Below, in pieces: positions 51,794 to 60,963 of a DNA stretch of 64,000 nucleotides. Numbering within the stretch: the stretch's first letter is position 1; every line of letters begins with the position of its first letter. Under the pieces are notes generated by a model. The model was not told where the DNA came from and searched no databases. It worked only from the letters and a program-made list of their open reading frames with translations. Source of the stretch: Paenibacillus planticolens (lineage in GTDB: Bacteria > Bacillota > Bacilli > Paenibacillales > NBRC-103111); assembly GCF_013141725.1 (NCBI RefSeq), contig NZ_WHNZ01000012.1, positions 372,001-436,000 on the forward strand, read 5' to 3'. A program made the translations under genes and the position numbers.

Positions 51794-52531
51794 CACTGCT
51801 TCCTCCTTCACGTTGGTACCTTCATTGTTAGTAAAGCTGGAACGTACCACTAAGGTAACGTTATAGTTTTTGGCATATTCGACTGCTCTCGGATGAAGAA
51901 CCGCAGCTCCCAGATTGGCAAGCTCCAGCATTTCATCGTAGGAAATTTCATTCAACTTTCTCGCGACTTTCACAATGCGCGGATCTGTTGAGTAAATACC
52001 GTCTACATCGGTATAAATCTCGCATAGATCTGCTTTGATAGCGGCAGCAAGCGCGACAGCCGTCGTATCGGATCCGCCGCGGCCGAGTGTCGTTATTTCT
52101 CCTGCTTCCGTCATCCCTTGGAAACCGGCGACAATGACGACATTGCCTCCTTCTAATGCAGTCAGTACGCGGTGCGGCTGAATATCGCTAATTCTCGCTT
52201 TTCCGTGTACTTCTTCCGTGCGAATCCCGCTCTGCCAGCCGGTGTAAGAAACGGCTTGTTCGCCTAAACTATGTATCGCCATCGACAACAGGGCTACGGA
52301 AACCTGCTCTCCTGTCGATAACAGCATATCCATTTCACGAGCCGGAGGGGCTCCATCGTAAATTTGCTTAGACAGGTCGATCAAATCATCCGTTGTATCT
52401 CCCATCGCAGAAACGACAACAACACAGCTGTGACCTGCTTGTTTTCGCTCCACGATTCTTTTTGCAACACGTTTCATTCGCTCCGCATCACCGACAGAGC
52501 TTCCGCCAAATTTCATCACTATTAGAGACAA
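51275..52531 (-). CDS. lysC: Aspartate kinase (two-subunit type with internal start)
   Basis: 418 aa. N-terminal kinase domain (IVMKFGGSSVGDAERMKRVA; TTLGRGGSDTTAVALAAAIKAD; YTDVDGIYSTDPRIV) and two ACT domains in the C-terminal part (VSILGVPEKPGQLAKVFMALAE; VSIVGAGMVSTPGVAATMFKVI). First step of Lys, Met, Thr and dipicolinate synthesis. TTG start with AGGAG 10 nt upstream. No lysine riboswitch was seen in the 142-bp upstream region. Confidence 0.93.
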   Translation of the reverse strand: MSLIVMKFGGSSVGDAERMKRVAKRIVERKQAGHSCVVVVSAMGDTTDDLIDLSKQIYDGAPPAREMDMLLSTGEQVSVALLSMAIHSLGEQAVSYTGWQSGIRTEEVHGKARISDIQPHRVLTALEGGNVVIVAGFQGMTEAGEITTLGRGGSDTTAVALAAAIKADLCEIYTDVDGIYSTDPRIVKVARKLNEISYDEMLELANLGAAVLHPRAVEYAKNYNVTLVVRSSFTNNEGTNVKEEAVMEQGIVVRGIAYDKNVARVSILGVPEKPGQLAKVFMALAEVQVDVDIIVQSGVINGSADFSFTTTLADREKALHAIESIRGEIGFREVTYEVNMVKVSIVGAGMVSTPGVAATMFKVISDLGISISLVSTSEIKVSCVIENTNLTEVIQSLHTAYGLDTTEQAFVGGPQDRR

Positions 52532-52575
52532 AGCTGACCCACTCCTAACGCATATCTAGTGCATAACAATTCAAT

Positions 52576-52605
52576 ATTATAGCATAAAATGCGCTTTTGT
52601 GGTAA
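52576..52605 (-). promoter_or_regulatory. lysC promoter
   Basis: Extended -10 TGC-TATAAT (TATAAT at 52581-52576) with TTACCA 18 bp upstream on the minus strand. Confidence 0.6.
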
Positions 52606-52622
52606 GAATTGCACACGTAAAA

Positions 52623-52657
52623 CAAAAAAACTCCCTGACTTGTGAAAGTCAGAGAGG
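52623..52657 (-). terminator. efp terminator
   Basis: Minus strand CTCTCTGACTT and AAGTCAGGGAG over a 4-nt loop, then TTTTTTT. Separates efp from lysC. Confidence 0.9.
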
Positions 52658-52673
52658 CTTGTCCTAAATCCTA

Positions 52674-53231
52674 CTAGGCACGGGAAATATAACGGCCGTC
52701 TTCCGTATCAACGGTAAGTACATCGCCTTCGTTGATGAACAAAGGAACTTGAACAACAAGACCTGTTTCCACTTTTGCACCTTTAAGTGCGCCTTGCGCC
52801 GTGTTGCCTTTAACGCCCGGCTCTGTTTCTACAACTTTCAAATCAACGCTTTTCGGCAAGTTGATCCCAAGAATTTCACCTTGGTAGCTCAAGATTTTGA
52901 TGTTCATGTTTTCGAGCAAGAAGTTCAATTCCCATTTCAGCTGCTCGCGGGATAGGCTGAACTGATCGAACGTTTCCGTATCCATGAATGTAAACTCGTC
53001 GCCGCTTGCATACAGGTACTGCATTTCACGGTTATCGATGTGTGCGCGGCCCACGTTCTCACCAGCACGGAATGTGCGCTCGACTGTGTTGCCGTTGCGC
53101 AGGTTTTTCAGCTTGGAGCGTACGAATGCAGCGCCTTTGCCTGGTTTAACGTGTTGGAAATCTAAAACTGTAAAAATATCGTGTTCTACTACAATAGTAA
53201 GACCTGTTTTGAAATCATTTACTGATATCAC
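52674..53231 (-). CDS. efp: Translation elongation factor P
   Basis: 185 aa, three OB-type domains. Motifs [18 protein letters not shown] (loop with the modified Lys) and the C-terminal [17 protein letters not shown]. Relieves ribosome stalling at polyproline. GTG start with GGAGG upstream. Genes yqhT-efp are adjacent as in B. subtilis. Confidence 0.96.
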   Translation of the reverse strand: MISVNDFKTGLTIVVEHDIFTVLDFQHVKPGKGAAFVRSKLKNLRNGNTVERTFRAGENVGRAHIDNREMQYLYASGDEFTFMDTETFDQFSLSREQLKWELNFLLENMNIKILSYQGEILGINLPKSVDLKVVETEPGVKGNTAQGALKGAKVETGLVVQVPLFINEGDVLTVDTEDGRYISRA

Positions 53232-53246
53232 TTGTGAATCCCTCCG

Positions 53247-54320
53247 CTAGTCAATAATAAGAAAATCTTTTGTAGAATTTGTAAGTATTTTAATGCCGGT
53301 GTCAGTAATTACTGCGTCATCCTCAATTCGAACTCCCCCAAAGCCAGGGAGATAAATGCCGGGCTCCACCGTAACCACCATACCAGGAGTTAAAATCGTA
53401 TCCTCGGTTTTCGACAAACGCGGAGATTCATGAACCTCCATGCCTAAACCATGTCCGGTACCGTGACCGAAGAAATCGCCATAGCCATGCTTCACGATGA
53501 TATCCCGTGCATAAGCATCGCCTTCTCTGCCGGTAATTCCCGGTTTAAGATTGGCTAAGCAGTTTAGTTGAGCTTCCAGAACGATATCATAAATTTCTTT
53601 ATGCTTGTCCGTCGGCTTTCCAAGCATAACCGTTCTTGTGATATCAGAGCAATACCCTTTATAATACGCTCCAAAATCCAATTTGACAAATTCGTTTATT
53701 TGGAGCACGCGATCGCTTGCCTTGCCGTGAGGCAGCGCAGAGCGTTCGCCGGAAGCGACGATCGTTTCAAACGAAGTTGAGGTGCCGCCATTTTTGCGGA
53801 TGAACATCTCGATCTCAAGCGCAATGTCCAATTCCTTTACGCCTGGCTTAATATAGGATAGGATGTGCGAGAACGTTTGGTCTGCCAAATCTGCAGCTTC
53901 CTGCATGATTTGTAACTCCGCATCGTCCTTAACCATCCGGATGCCCTCGAGAAGTCCGGCCGTCGGCAAAAGCTCAATCCCCGGCAATGCTGCCTGGTAG
54001 CTGAGAAAATTCCCGTAAGACACATCCCCTTGCTCGAATCCAAGCTGTGTAATCCCTTGCTGCTGCAACAGTTCTTTCACGGTATCCATCGCTTTAGCCT
54101 GGTGCTCCACCACTTCAAAATGCTTAGCTTGCTGAGGGGCTTGCGTCATATACCGAAAATCAGTCAAAAGAATGGCTCGGTCTAACGTGATAAGTACATA
54201 GCCGGAGGAACCGGTGAAACCAGATACATATGTACGGTTATATGCATTCGTGATGAGAATGGCGGGTAAATTTTGCTCTTGCATAACCTTGCGAAGACGT
54301 TCAATACGTTTCTCCTGCAT
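53247..54320 (-). CDS. yqhT: Xaa-Pro peptidase (M24B; YqhT)
   Basis: 357 aa from the ATG at 54320 (the frame opens at 54332 with TTG). N-terminal creatinase-like domain, then the pita-bread domain: KLDFGAYYKGYCSDITR (metal Asp), FFGHGTGHGLGMEVHESP (metal His), GMVVTVEPGIYLPGFGGVRIEDD (metal Glu). Cleaves peptides with Pro in position 2. Followed by efp. Confidence 0.93.
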   Translation of the reverse strand: MQEKRIERLRKVMQEQNLPAILITNAYNRTYVSGFTGSSGYVLITLDRAILLTDFRYMTQAPQQAKHFEVVEHQAKAMDTVKELLQQQGITQLGFEQGDVSYGNFLSYQAALPGIELLPTAGLLEGIRMVKDDAELQIMQEAADLADQTFSHILSYIKPGVKELDIALEIEMFIRKNGGTSTSFETIVASGERSALPHGKASDRVLQINEFVKLDFGAYYKGYCSDITRTVMLGKPTDKHKEIYDIVLEAQLNCLANLKPGITGREGDAYARDIIVKHGYGDFFGHGTGHGLGMEVHESPRLSKTEDTILTPGMVVTVEPGIYLPGFGGVRIEDDAVITDTGIKILTNSTKDFLIID

Positions 54321-54341
54321 CGAAATCACCAATCCTTCCTT

Positions 54342-54779
54342 TTATCCTTGCATATGGGGTATTAAGGCCCTTAAACCTAGTTCATAGCTTTGTACACCGA
54401 ATCCGCTTATCTGGCCGATCACAACAGGCGCGGTTACCGAATGATGACGGAACTCCTCGCGCTTATGGATGTTCGACAGATGCACTTCAACGGTAGGCAA
54501 TTGAACCGAAGCCAGCGCATCGCGGATCGCATAGCTGTAGTGTGTGAATGCGCCCGGATTAATGAGAATGCCATCTTTCGTGCCGAAGGCTTCATGAATT
54601 TTATCAATAATTTGACCTTCATGATTCGATTGGAAGCTCTCGATCTCAACCGACAGAACTTCAGCTAATTCAGTCAAGCCTTGAATAATCGCCGAAAGGG
54701 AAACCGTTCCGTACACGCCAGGTTCACGTATGCCCAGCATATTTAAGTTGGGCCCGTTAATGACCAGAACCTTTTTCAA
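54342..54779 (-). CDS. aroQ: 3-dehydroquinate dehydratase type II
   Basis: 145 aa dodecameric enzyme. [17 protein letters not shown] and [18 protein letters not shown], then [17 protein letters not shown] with the catalytic Tyr near 24 and His near 101 ([18 protein letters not shown]). Shikimate pathway. TTG start, GGGAG upstream. Confidence 0.95.
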   Translation of the reverse strand: MKKVLVINGPNLNMLGIREPGVYGTVSLSAIIQGLTELAEVLSVEIESFQSNHEGQIIDKIHEAFGTKDGILINPGAFTHYSYAIRDALASVQLPTVEVHLSNIHKREEFRHHSVTAPVVIGQISGFGVQSYELGLRALIPHMQG

Positions 54780-54855
54780 CAGGAATCACTCCCCAGCATT
54801 TTTCAGTCGCACAGACTCACCTGCCTATTTAACCTTTGATATTTTACCATAACTT

Positions 54856-55344
54856 TCATGTCTTGTGTATAGGTTGTCTCGTTCTGGTATTCGTATATTC
54901 AATGGCTATGGAATAACCGATAAACATTCCCCAAAGCAAGAATAAACAGAAATCGCTTATTATGGAATTCAAGTCCAAATCCGAGATCCAATACGTCATG
55001 CCGGCTAACGGTCCGATGAACAAATAAAGCACAGCCCACCAAAGCGCACCATACATAACGCCCCACCAAGCCGACTGCAGCTTCCACATGGTGACCATAT
55101 AGATGAAGGCTGCGAAAATGGAGAATATTGTGAAAAAGCCCCACCCAATTAGCACGCCCTGCCACGTCACTAGGAAATCGTGTTTGAAAAACGGTTCCAC
55201 AAGAAAACCGACCACAATTTTCGTGAATTTTAAATAATGCTCTACTATTTTCAGTCCTCCCCAGATGAATCCGGCAAAGAAACCAATGTATAAGACATAA
55301 AGCCAGCGACTTGTTTTGATTTCCTCCGCTTGTTTCTCACTCAT
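54856..55344 (-). CDS. yqhR: YqhR family membrane protein
   Basis: 162 aa from the ATG at 55344 (GGAAGGAA upstream). Four helices: LYVLYIGFFAGFIWGGLKIV; LIGWGFFTIFSIFAAFIYMV; WWGVMYGALWWAVLYLFIGPL; FCLFLLWGMFIGYSIAIEY. Function unknown. Divergent from yqhQ. Confidence 0.85.
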   Translation of the reverse strand: MSEKQAEEIKTSRWLYVLYIGFFAGFIWGGLKIVEHYLKFTKIVVGFLVEPFFKHDFLVTWQGVLIGWGFFTIFSIFAAFIYMVTMWKLQSAWWGVMYGALWWAVLYLFIGPLAGMTYWISDLDLNSIISDFCLFLLWGMFIGYSIAIEYTNTRTRQPIHKT

Positions 55345-55496
55345 CAGGCATTTCCTTCCTTTCTTTCGCAGCTGCTGCACGTAATTCACAGGTAAGAATA
55401 GTATGTTCTTCCGTTATCGGTAGCATTCAACCCCTGAATCCGTTACAATAAGAAAGTACAAAAACCGAATTCGAGAAAGATAAGAAGGTGGATCCC

Positions 55497-56441
55497 ATGG
55501 CAGAACAAAACAGTATATATGGAGGACAAGCCGTCATTGAGGGCGTCATGTTCGCAGGAAGAAACGTGCATGTAACCGCCGTGCGCAAGAAGGATGGCTC
55601 ACTTGATTTCTTAGAGGTACCGAAGAAAGATATTCCTTGGGTCCAAACACTCAAGAAAATTCCGTTCATCAGAGGAATTGTCGGCATTATAGAATCCAGC
55701 GCCAAAGGTGCGCAGCATCTTAATTTCTCGGCGGAATCCTTCGCGGAACAAGAAGGTGAGGATGACGCTTCAGCCAAGAAAGACGAGAAGCCGGGTTTCT
55801 TCTCGAATATTTCGATGATTCTCGGTGTGGCGGTTGTGGGTGTGATCTCATTTCTTTTCGGAAAATTCGTGTTCACCCTAGTCCCGGCGGTCATTGAACA
55901 GTTTTTATTTCAAAATGTATTTAGCAATCAAATTCTTCATAATCTAATAGAAGGTGTTATCAAAATCATTTTGCTTGTCGGATATATTTATTTCATATCC
56001 CTAACACCTATGATTCGCAGACTGTTCCAGTATCACGGAGCTGAGCATAAGGTCATCAGCGCCTATGAAGCAGGCGTGGAACTTACCGTAAGCAACGTAC
56101 AGAAATTCAACACATTGCATTATCGTTGCGGCAGCAGCTTCATTGTTTTCACCGTGTTGATCGGTGTCGTTATCTACTCTTTCCTTCACTATGATGGGTA
56201 TGTCGAGCGGATCTTGCAGCGTCTGTTACTGCTCCCGGTCGTCATCGGAGTATCTTATGAAGTACTGAGATTTACGAACTCCCTTCGCGAAGTGCCGGTA
56301 CTCCGCTACCTGGGATACCCTGGCCTGTGGCTTCAACTGCTGACCACCAAAGAACCTGAAGACAGCCAAGTTGAAGTTTCGATCGCTTCTTTCAACCGGA
56401 TGCGTGAAGCTGAAAAAAGAATCATGGAGGGACGGGCATGA
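55497..56441 (+). CDS. yqhQ: YqhQ (DUF1385) membrane protein
   Basis: 314 aa from the ATG at 55497 (GGTGG upstream). YGGQAVIEGVMFAGRNVHVTAVRKKDG starts the family domain; several membrane helices follow (IILLVGYIYFISLTPMIRRL; FQYHGAEHKVISAYEAG motif; SFIVFTVLIGVVIYSFL; LLLLPVVIGVSYEVLRF). Function unknown. The next gene overlaps its stop (ATGA). Confidence 0.9.
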   Translation: MAEQNSIYGGQAVIEGVMFAGRNVHVTAVRKKDGSLDFLEVPKKDIPWVQTLKKIPFIRGIVGIIESSAKGAQHLNFSAESFAEQEGEDDASAKKDEKPGFFSNISMILGVAVVGVISFLFGKFVFTLVPAVIEQFLFQNVFSNQILHNLIEGVIKIILLVGYIYFISLTPMIRRLFQYHGAEHKVISAYEAGVELTVSNVQKFNTLHYRCGSSFIVFTVLIGVVIYSFLHYDGYVERILQRLLLLPVVIGVSYEVLRFTNSLREVPVLRYLGYPGLWLQLLTTKEPEDSQVEVSIASFNRMREAEKRIMEGRA

Positions 56442-56695
56442 GAAGAAGATTTTCGCCGATCGAAATCACCATCGGGATTTTAATTGCGATTGGATTGTTA
56501 GTAAGTTTGCGAACTCTGTTCATTCCGATTCTCGTGTTAGGGATCATATTTCTTCTATACAAGTTCCCGCCTTCACGTTGGAAAAAACCTTCGTATGGCC
56601 GCGGACCATCCAAAGTGAAAAGGAAAAATGCGAAATTTCGTGTGATCAACGGAACGAAAGACTCGGACTCCGATGATTTTCCGAAGTATCATTAG
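56438..56695 (+). CDS. Small membrane protein, YqhP-like
   Basis: 85 aa. One hairpin membrane region (IGILIAIGLLVSLRTLFIPILVLGIIFLLYKF) then a very basic tail (SRWKKPSYGRGPSKVKRKNAKFRV). Coupled to yqhQ by ATGA overlap. The position fits B. subtilis YqhP but the sequence match is not certain. Confidence 0.65.
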   Translation: MRRRFSPIEITIGILIAIGLLVSLRTLFIPILVLGIIFLLYKFPPSRWKKPSYGRGPSKVKRKNAKFRVINGTKDSDSDDFPKYH

Positions 56696-56704
56696 AACCG
56701 TCTG

Positions 56705-57673
56705 TCATTTTTGGGGAGCCCGAAGCACAAATTTCTCGTAGTTTTCTTCATAGGTTTTGGCGGACCATTCATTAAAGTAGTCTTCGGAAGCCCGGTATCC
56801 AGAGTCGTATAGAGACAAACTCAGTTCCTTAGACAAGTTAAACTGTGTATTCCCAACCCCCAAAGTTGGAATTTTAACGGTCCGGAATCGGTTTTTCTGT
56901 TCGATGTAACGCTCGTCATGCGCACTAAGCATGGTGCCAAATAAAGCTTCAAGCATCGTGATTGGTCCCTTAATTTTATGCGTAGGCGTTTCTGTTTTTC
57001 CGACTAATTGGAAGCCGATTACAGGAATGATCTCGTCGCGAGTCGTATTCTGATCGAACACCCATAAGGGATAGTTGCTTAACAGTCCGCCATCTACGAT
57101 ATAATAAAACTGCTCTGTGAAAGGCGTTGCCTTTCCAGAGCTTTTTAATTGGCGGCGAATCATGACCGGGTCAAAGAAATATGGAATACTTGTGCTCATG
57201 CGAACGGCTTTAGCAATGGAGAACCTCTTAGGATCAATCCCGTACTGCGCAATATCCTCAGGCAAAATAAGTAGCTTCCCCTGCGTAATATCGGATGCGA
57301 TAATACGCAGTTGGTTATGCTTCAAGTCACCAAAATTGCGAATGCCTTTGAGAGCCAGCTGCCAGTTCACCCAATGTTCCAACGCTTCGCCAGAGTACAA
57401 GCCTTTTTTAATCAGCAACCGCGTGGCAGGTCCGATGAGCTTGGTATTAAAAATCGCTGAGCGCTGCATAAACGATTTAAAAGGAGCTCTCAAAATCAAC
57501 TCCCTCATCTCTTCTCCGGTATACCCCGCAGCCAAAAAAGCCGCTACGATGGACCCAGAGCTTGTACCTGCGACTTGATTGAATTCATAACCCAGATCCA
57601 TCGCTGCACTTACACCGCCGGCGAGCGCAATTCCTTTCACGCCTCCGCCTTCAAATACGCCGTTGATTAACAC
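56705..57673 (-). CDS. yqhO: Patatin-like phospholipase (YqhO)
   Basis: 322 aa serine hydrolase. Oxyanion motif EGGGVKGIALAGG near 9, nucleophile Ser in GTSSGSIVAAF near 42 and the Asp of the dyad in VDGGLLSNYPL near 203. Likely a cytoplasmic or membrane-bound lipid acyl hydrolase. GTG start with GGGG upstream. Confidence 0.9.
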   Translation of the reverse strand: MLINGVFEGGGVKGIALAGGVSAAMDLGYEFNQVAGTSSGSIVAAFLAAGYTGEEMRELILRAPFKSFMQRSAIFNTKLIGPATRLLIKKGLYSGEALEHWVNWQLALKGIRNFGDLKHNQLRIIASDITQGKLLILPEDIAQYGIDPKRFSIAKAVRMSTSIPYFFDPVMIRRQLKSSGKATPFTEQFYYIVDGGLLSNYPLWVFDQNTTRDEIIPVIGFQLVGKTETPTHKIKGPITMLEALFGTMLSAHDERYIEQKNRFRTVKIPTLGVGNTQFNLSKELSLSLYDSGYRASEDYFNEWSAKTYEENYEKFVLRAPQK

Positions 57674-57746
57674 ATTTGGCCCCCCTCCCCGAAATCATAC
57701 ATCAGGGCTTACTTTGTTATGTATGCGGAAGGAGTTTGTTTCTATG

Positions 57747-57781
57747 CAAAAAAAACAGAGAACCGCTAATAGCGGCCTCTG
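57747..57781 (-). terminator. mntR terminator
   Basis: Minus strand CAGAGGCCGCT and AGCGGTTCTCTG, followed by eight T. Confidence 0.9.
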
Positions 57782-57782
57782 C

Positions 57783-58208
57783 CTAGTTGTCAGCATCTAA
57801 TTCTTTACGAACATTCATGAGTTCGTCAACCCGATTCGGTTCCCTGCGGAAATATTCTACCAAAGTCTCAATGCATGTAATGGAATCCCAACTTAAATGA
57901 TGCTCGATTCCCTCAACATCCTTATATATATTGTCCTCTTGGACGCCTATAATTGTTAAGAAATTTTCTAGCAATTGATGACGGTCAACTAATCGTTTGC
58001 CCATTTTTTTACCTTTTGGCGTTAACATAAGTCCGCGGTACTTCTCATAAATCAGATAATTGTCTTTATCCAGCTTTTGAATCATTTTCGTCACGGAGGA
58101 GGGATGCACTTCCAGCCCTTCAGCAATGTCGGAGACACGAGCGTAACCTTTCTCGTCTATGAGCTTATATATTCTCTCCAGATAGTCTTCCATGCTTGGT
58201 GTAGCCAT
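57783..58208 (-). CDS. mntR: Manganese-sensing regulator MntR
   Basis: 141 aa DtxR-family protein very close to B. subtilis Mnt[48 protein letters not shown], with metal ligands Asp 8, Glu 11, His 77, Glu 99, Glu 102 and His 103 regions ([13 protein letters not shown]). Represses Mn uptake in the presence of Mn. GGGGGA site before ATG. Confidence 0.95.
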   Translation of the reverse strand: MATPSMEDYLERIYKLIDEKGYARVSDIAEGLEVHPSSVTKMIQKLDKDNYLIYEKYRGLMLTPKGKKMGKRLVDRHQLLENFLTIIGVQEDNIYKDVEGIEHHLSWDSITCIETLVEYFRREPNRVDELMNVRKELDADN

Positions 58209-58373
58209 TGCTTTATTTCCCCCTGCTTTTCCGTTATTTCCTGTCTACTTGCTTACCTATCATAATCCATCTACCTCGATCCGGTCAAATATCCCATGGT
58301 TTATCTCCTCTTTGCTTTGGCACACTAAAAGGCAGAAACGATGACGATCCTGATTTGTTGAAAGGAGCCTTCC

Positions 58374-59435
58374 ATGTCAACAGAATTACTGACCAGACCT
58401 GTACCCGGTACAACCGTGTTCGTACCAGAGCTTGTTTATTTTGAACCTGATGCGATGAATTATTCCAAAGGTCAAAAAATCTATGAATGGGCCAAGCAGC
58501 AAGGATTGGAGATTCATATGACGACCTCGCACAATCAAATTCGTGATCTGCCTGGCGATTCGGAACTTGAAAAATATCGAATTGCCAAAAGAACATTGGT
58601 TGTCGGCATTCGCAAAACATTGAAATTCGACACATCCAAACCATCTGCTGAATATGCGATTCCCATTGCAACTGGCTGTATGGGGCATTGTCACTACTGC
58701 TATCTCCAAACAACGCTGGGAGCAAAGCCATATATACGTGTATACGTCAATATGGACGATATTCTCGGTGCCGCTCAAAAGTATATCGATGAACGCGTCC
58801 CAGAAATAACCCGGTTTGAAGCCGCTTGTACGTCCGATCCCGTAGGTTTGGAGCATATCTCGGGCTCCCTAAAGCAAGTCATCGAATTCATGGGACAGCA
58901 AGAGCATGGACGCCTGCGCTTTGTCACGAAATATCATCATGTAGAACCTCTCCTGGATGCCAAACATAATAAACACACCCGGTTTCGCTTTAGCGTGAAC
59001 GCTGACTATGTCATTAAAAATTTTGAGCCAGGCACTTCCAAGTTTCACGAAAGAATTGAAGCCGCAGGAAAGGTGGCTAAAGCCGGCTATCCGCTTGGTT
59101 TTATCATAGCCCCTATTATTTGGCACGAGGGCTGGGAGGAAGGCTATGCGACACTTTTGGAACGCTTGTACAACGAACTCCCAGCGGAGGCAGCGCAAGA
59201 TTTAACCTTTGAGATGATTCAGCACCGGTTTACACGAACGGCAAAAAACGTCATCGAAAAAAGATATCCGAAAACGAAACTTGAAATGGATGAAGAAAAA
59301 CGAAAATACAAATGGGGCCGTTGGGGCCAAGGAAAATACGTTTACCAAGATGAGCAAGCAAACGCACTAAGAGAATTTATCACAGAACAAATCTTTGACA
59401 AATTCCCTCAGGCCAAAATCGAATATTTTACGTAA
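58374..59435 (+). CDS. splB: Spore photoproduct lyase
   Basis: 353 aa radical SAM enzyme. The iron-sulfur motif is ATGCMGHCHYCYLQT with Cys at 102, 106 and 109 (CxxxCxxC), and Cys 152 in RFEAACTSDPVGLEH is the H-donor equivalent. Repairs the 5-thyminyl-5,6-dihydrothymine photoproduct in spore DNA during germination. AAGGAG 7 nt before ATG. No splA gene beside it. Its stop codon abuts that of ccdA. Confidence 0.97.
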   Translation: MSTELLTRPVPGTTVFVPELVYFEPDAMNYSKGQKIYEWAKQQGLEIHMTTSHNQIRDLPGDSELEKYRIAKRTLVVGIRKTLKFDTSKPSAEYAIPIATGCMGHCHYCYLQTTLGAKPYIRVYVNMDDILGAAQKYIDERVPEITRFEAACTSDPVGLEHISGSLKQVIEFMGQQEHGRLRFVTKYHHVEPLLDAKHNKHTRFRFSVNADYVIKNFEPGTSKFHERIEAAGKVAKAGYPLGFIIAPIIWHEGWEEGYATLLERLYNELPAEAAQDLTFEMIQHRFTRTAKNVIEKRYPKTKLEMDEEKRKYKWGRWGQGKYVYQDEQANALREFITEQIFDKFPQAKIEYFT

Positions 59436-60149
59436 TTAGAACCTCAACCAATCCGGGGTTATGGTATTCAGCCAAAGTGTGATTTGCGTCATTTTGCCGG
59501 TATAAAGCAGAATGGCAATCACGACCATTAACCCTCCTCCTATTTTCATAATGAGATTGGAATAACGCAAAATCCATTTCGTTGAACCGATAAAAAAAGA
59601 TAACACAAAAAAAGGAATCGCAAAGCCTAACGAATAAGCCGTCGTTAACTGAAACCAAGTACCAGGCTCAGTTGTAGCCAGTGCAAGAATTGCCGATAAG
59701 ATCGGCCCAACGCAAGGCGACCAACCCGCTGCAAACCCCATCCCAACGAGCACAGAGCCTAAATAGCCAGCCGGACGAAACTTAATTTGAAGCTTACGCT
59801 CTCTCATTAGCCATTGCGGTTGAAAAATACCTAACAGGAACAGTCCCATTATAAAAATCAAGAGTGCTGCAATTTGCCGAAGCAGATCCCTGTAATCGAT
59901 GAAAAAATTGCCCAAAAACCCTGCGGTTAAACCTAACGCATAAAAAATGATCGAAAATCCAACGATAAAACTTAACGTATGCAGCATCGTTTGACGGCGT
60001 ACTTGAGAAGAGGTCTCGCCGGATTTCAATTCACTTACTGATATACCCGTTATGTAGGAAAGATAAGAAGGATATAATGGCAAACAGCATGGCGAGATGA
60101 ACGAAGCGATCCCCGCCCATAAAGCGATCCATAAATTGACAGAGTCCAT
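59436..60149 (-). CDS. ccdA: Thiol-disulfide membrane carrier CcdA
   Basis: 237 aa, about six helices. Cysteines in ASFISPCCLPLYPS and GWSPCVGPILSA are the redox pair of the DsbD/CcdA family. It moves electrons from cytoplasmic thioredoxin outward for cytochrome c maturation and spore cortex thiol enzymes. Starts 2 bp after the zinc permease gene, so possibly read from the zinc operon. Confidence 0.92.
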   Translation of the reverse strand: MDSVNLWIALWAGIASFISPCCLPLYPSYLSYITGISVSELKSGETSSQVRRQTMLHTLSFIVGFSIIFYALGLTAGFLGNFFIDYRDLLRQIAALLIFIMGLFLLGIFQPQWLMRERKLQIKFRPAGYLGSVLVGMGFAAGWSPCVGPILSAILALATTEPGTWFQLTTAYSLGFAIPFFVLSFFIGSTKWILRYSNLIMKIGGGLMVVIAILLYTGKMTQITLWLNTITPDWLRF

Positions 60150-60150
60150 G

Positions 60151-60951
60151 TTAAATCCTCAATCCTCTTTTTAGAATAATCCCGATCAGCATAGCGATGA
60201 GCGTCAGCACGACCGTCCCGCCCGGCGCGAGATCCCAAACTCCAGCAACAACAAGCCCGATGACAACCGCGATTTCCGAAAAAATAACAGCCAAAATAAC
60301 CGAATGCTTAAAGCTTCTGGCTATTAACAAACTGCATGCCACAGGGATTGTCAACAACGAGGAAACAAGCAGCGCTCCAACAATTTTAATCGCAACGGAA
60401 ATGACTAACGCGGTAAGCATCGTAATCATCATATTATAATATTTGAGCGGAAGTCCACTTACACTGGCTGCATCCTCATCGAAGAACATAAGAAAGAACT
60501 CTTTGAAATGTACAGCAATGACACCGACGACAAGCACAGATACACCGAGAACAACCCAGAGATCTTGTTGATCCAGCGTATAGATACTGCCGAACAAATA
60601 GCTCATTACATTCATATTAAAGCCTTTGCCCAGGGTAAAAAGAATCGTAGCCAGCGCGACGCCGCCTGACATGATGATCGCTATCGAAAGCTCAGCGTAG
60701 GTTTTATACGCCTTGCGCAGACGTTCGATAGCGAACGAAGCGAGCAGAGCAAAGACAAGTCCTACTCCTAACGGATACACGTTAATGAGAAAGCCGAGGG
60801 CCACTCCTGCAATTGAAACGTGGGCTAATGTATCCCCGATCATCGACAGTCGCCGAAGGACAAGAAAAACGCCCATAAGTGGCGCTGTGAGCCCGATCAG
60901 TATGCCGCCGATTAAAGCGCGCTGAAAAAAATACTCCGTGAATATGTCCAA
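60151..60951 (-). CDS. znuB: Zinc ABC transporter permease (ZnuB/AdcB)
   Basis: 266 aa with about eight helices: GGILIGLTAPLMGVFLVLRRLSMIGDTLAHVSIAG is the ABC-3 permease family opening. TTG start with GGAG 8 nt upstream. Membrane part of a high-affinity zinc uptake system. Confidence 0.93.
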   Translation of the reverse strand: MDIFTEYFFQRALIGGILIGLTAPLMGVFLVLRRLSMIGDTLAHVSIAGVALGFLINVYPLGVGLVFALLASFAIERLRKAYKTYAELSIAIIMSGGVALATILFTLGKGFNMNVMSYLFGSIYTLDQQDLWVVLGVSVLVVGVIAVHFKEFFLMFFDEDAASVSGLPLKYYNMMITMLTALVISVAIKIVGALLVSSLLTIPVACSLLIARSFKHSVILAVIFSEIAVVIGLVVAGVWDLAPGGTVVLTLIAMLIGIILKRGLRI

Positions 60952-60963
60952 AATGCCCGCTCC

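Noticed and set aside
52532..52660. Lysine riboswitch before lysC
   Set aside because: Only a promoter and the efp terminator fit in the short region; no L-box pattern was seen.
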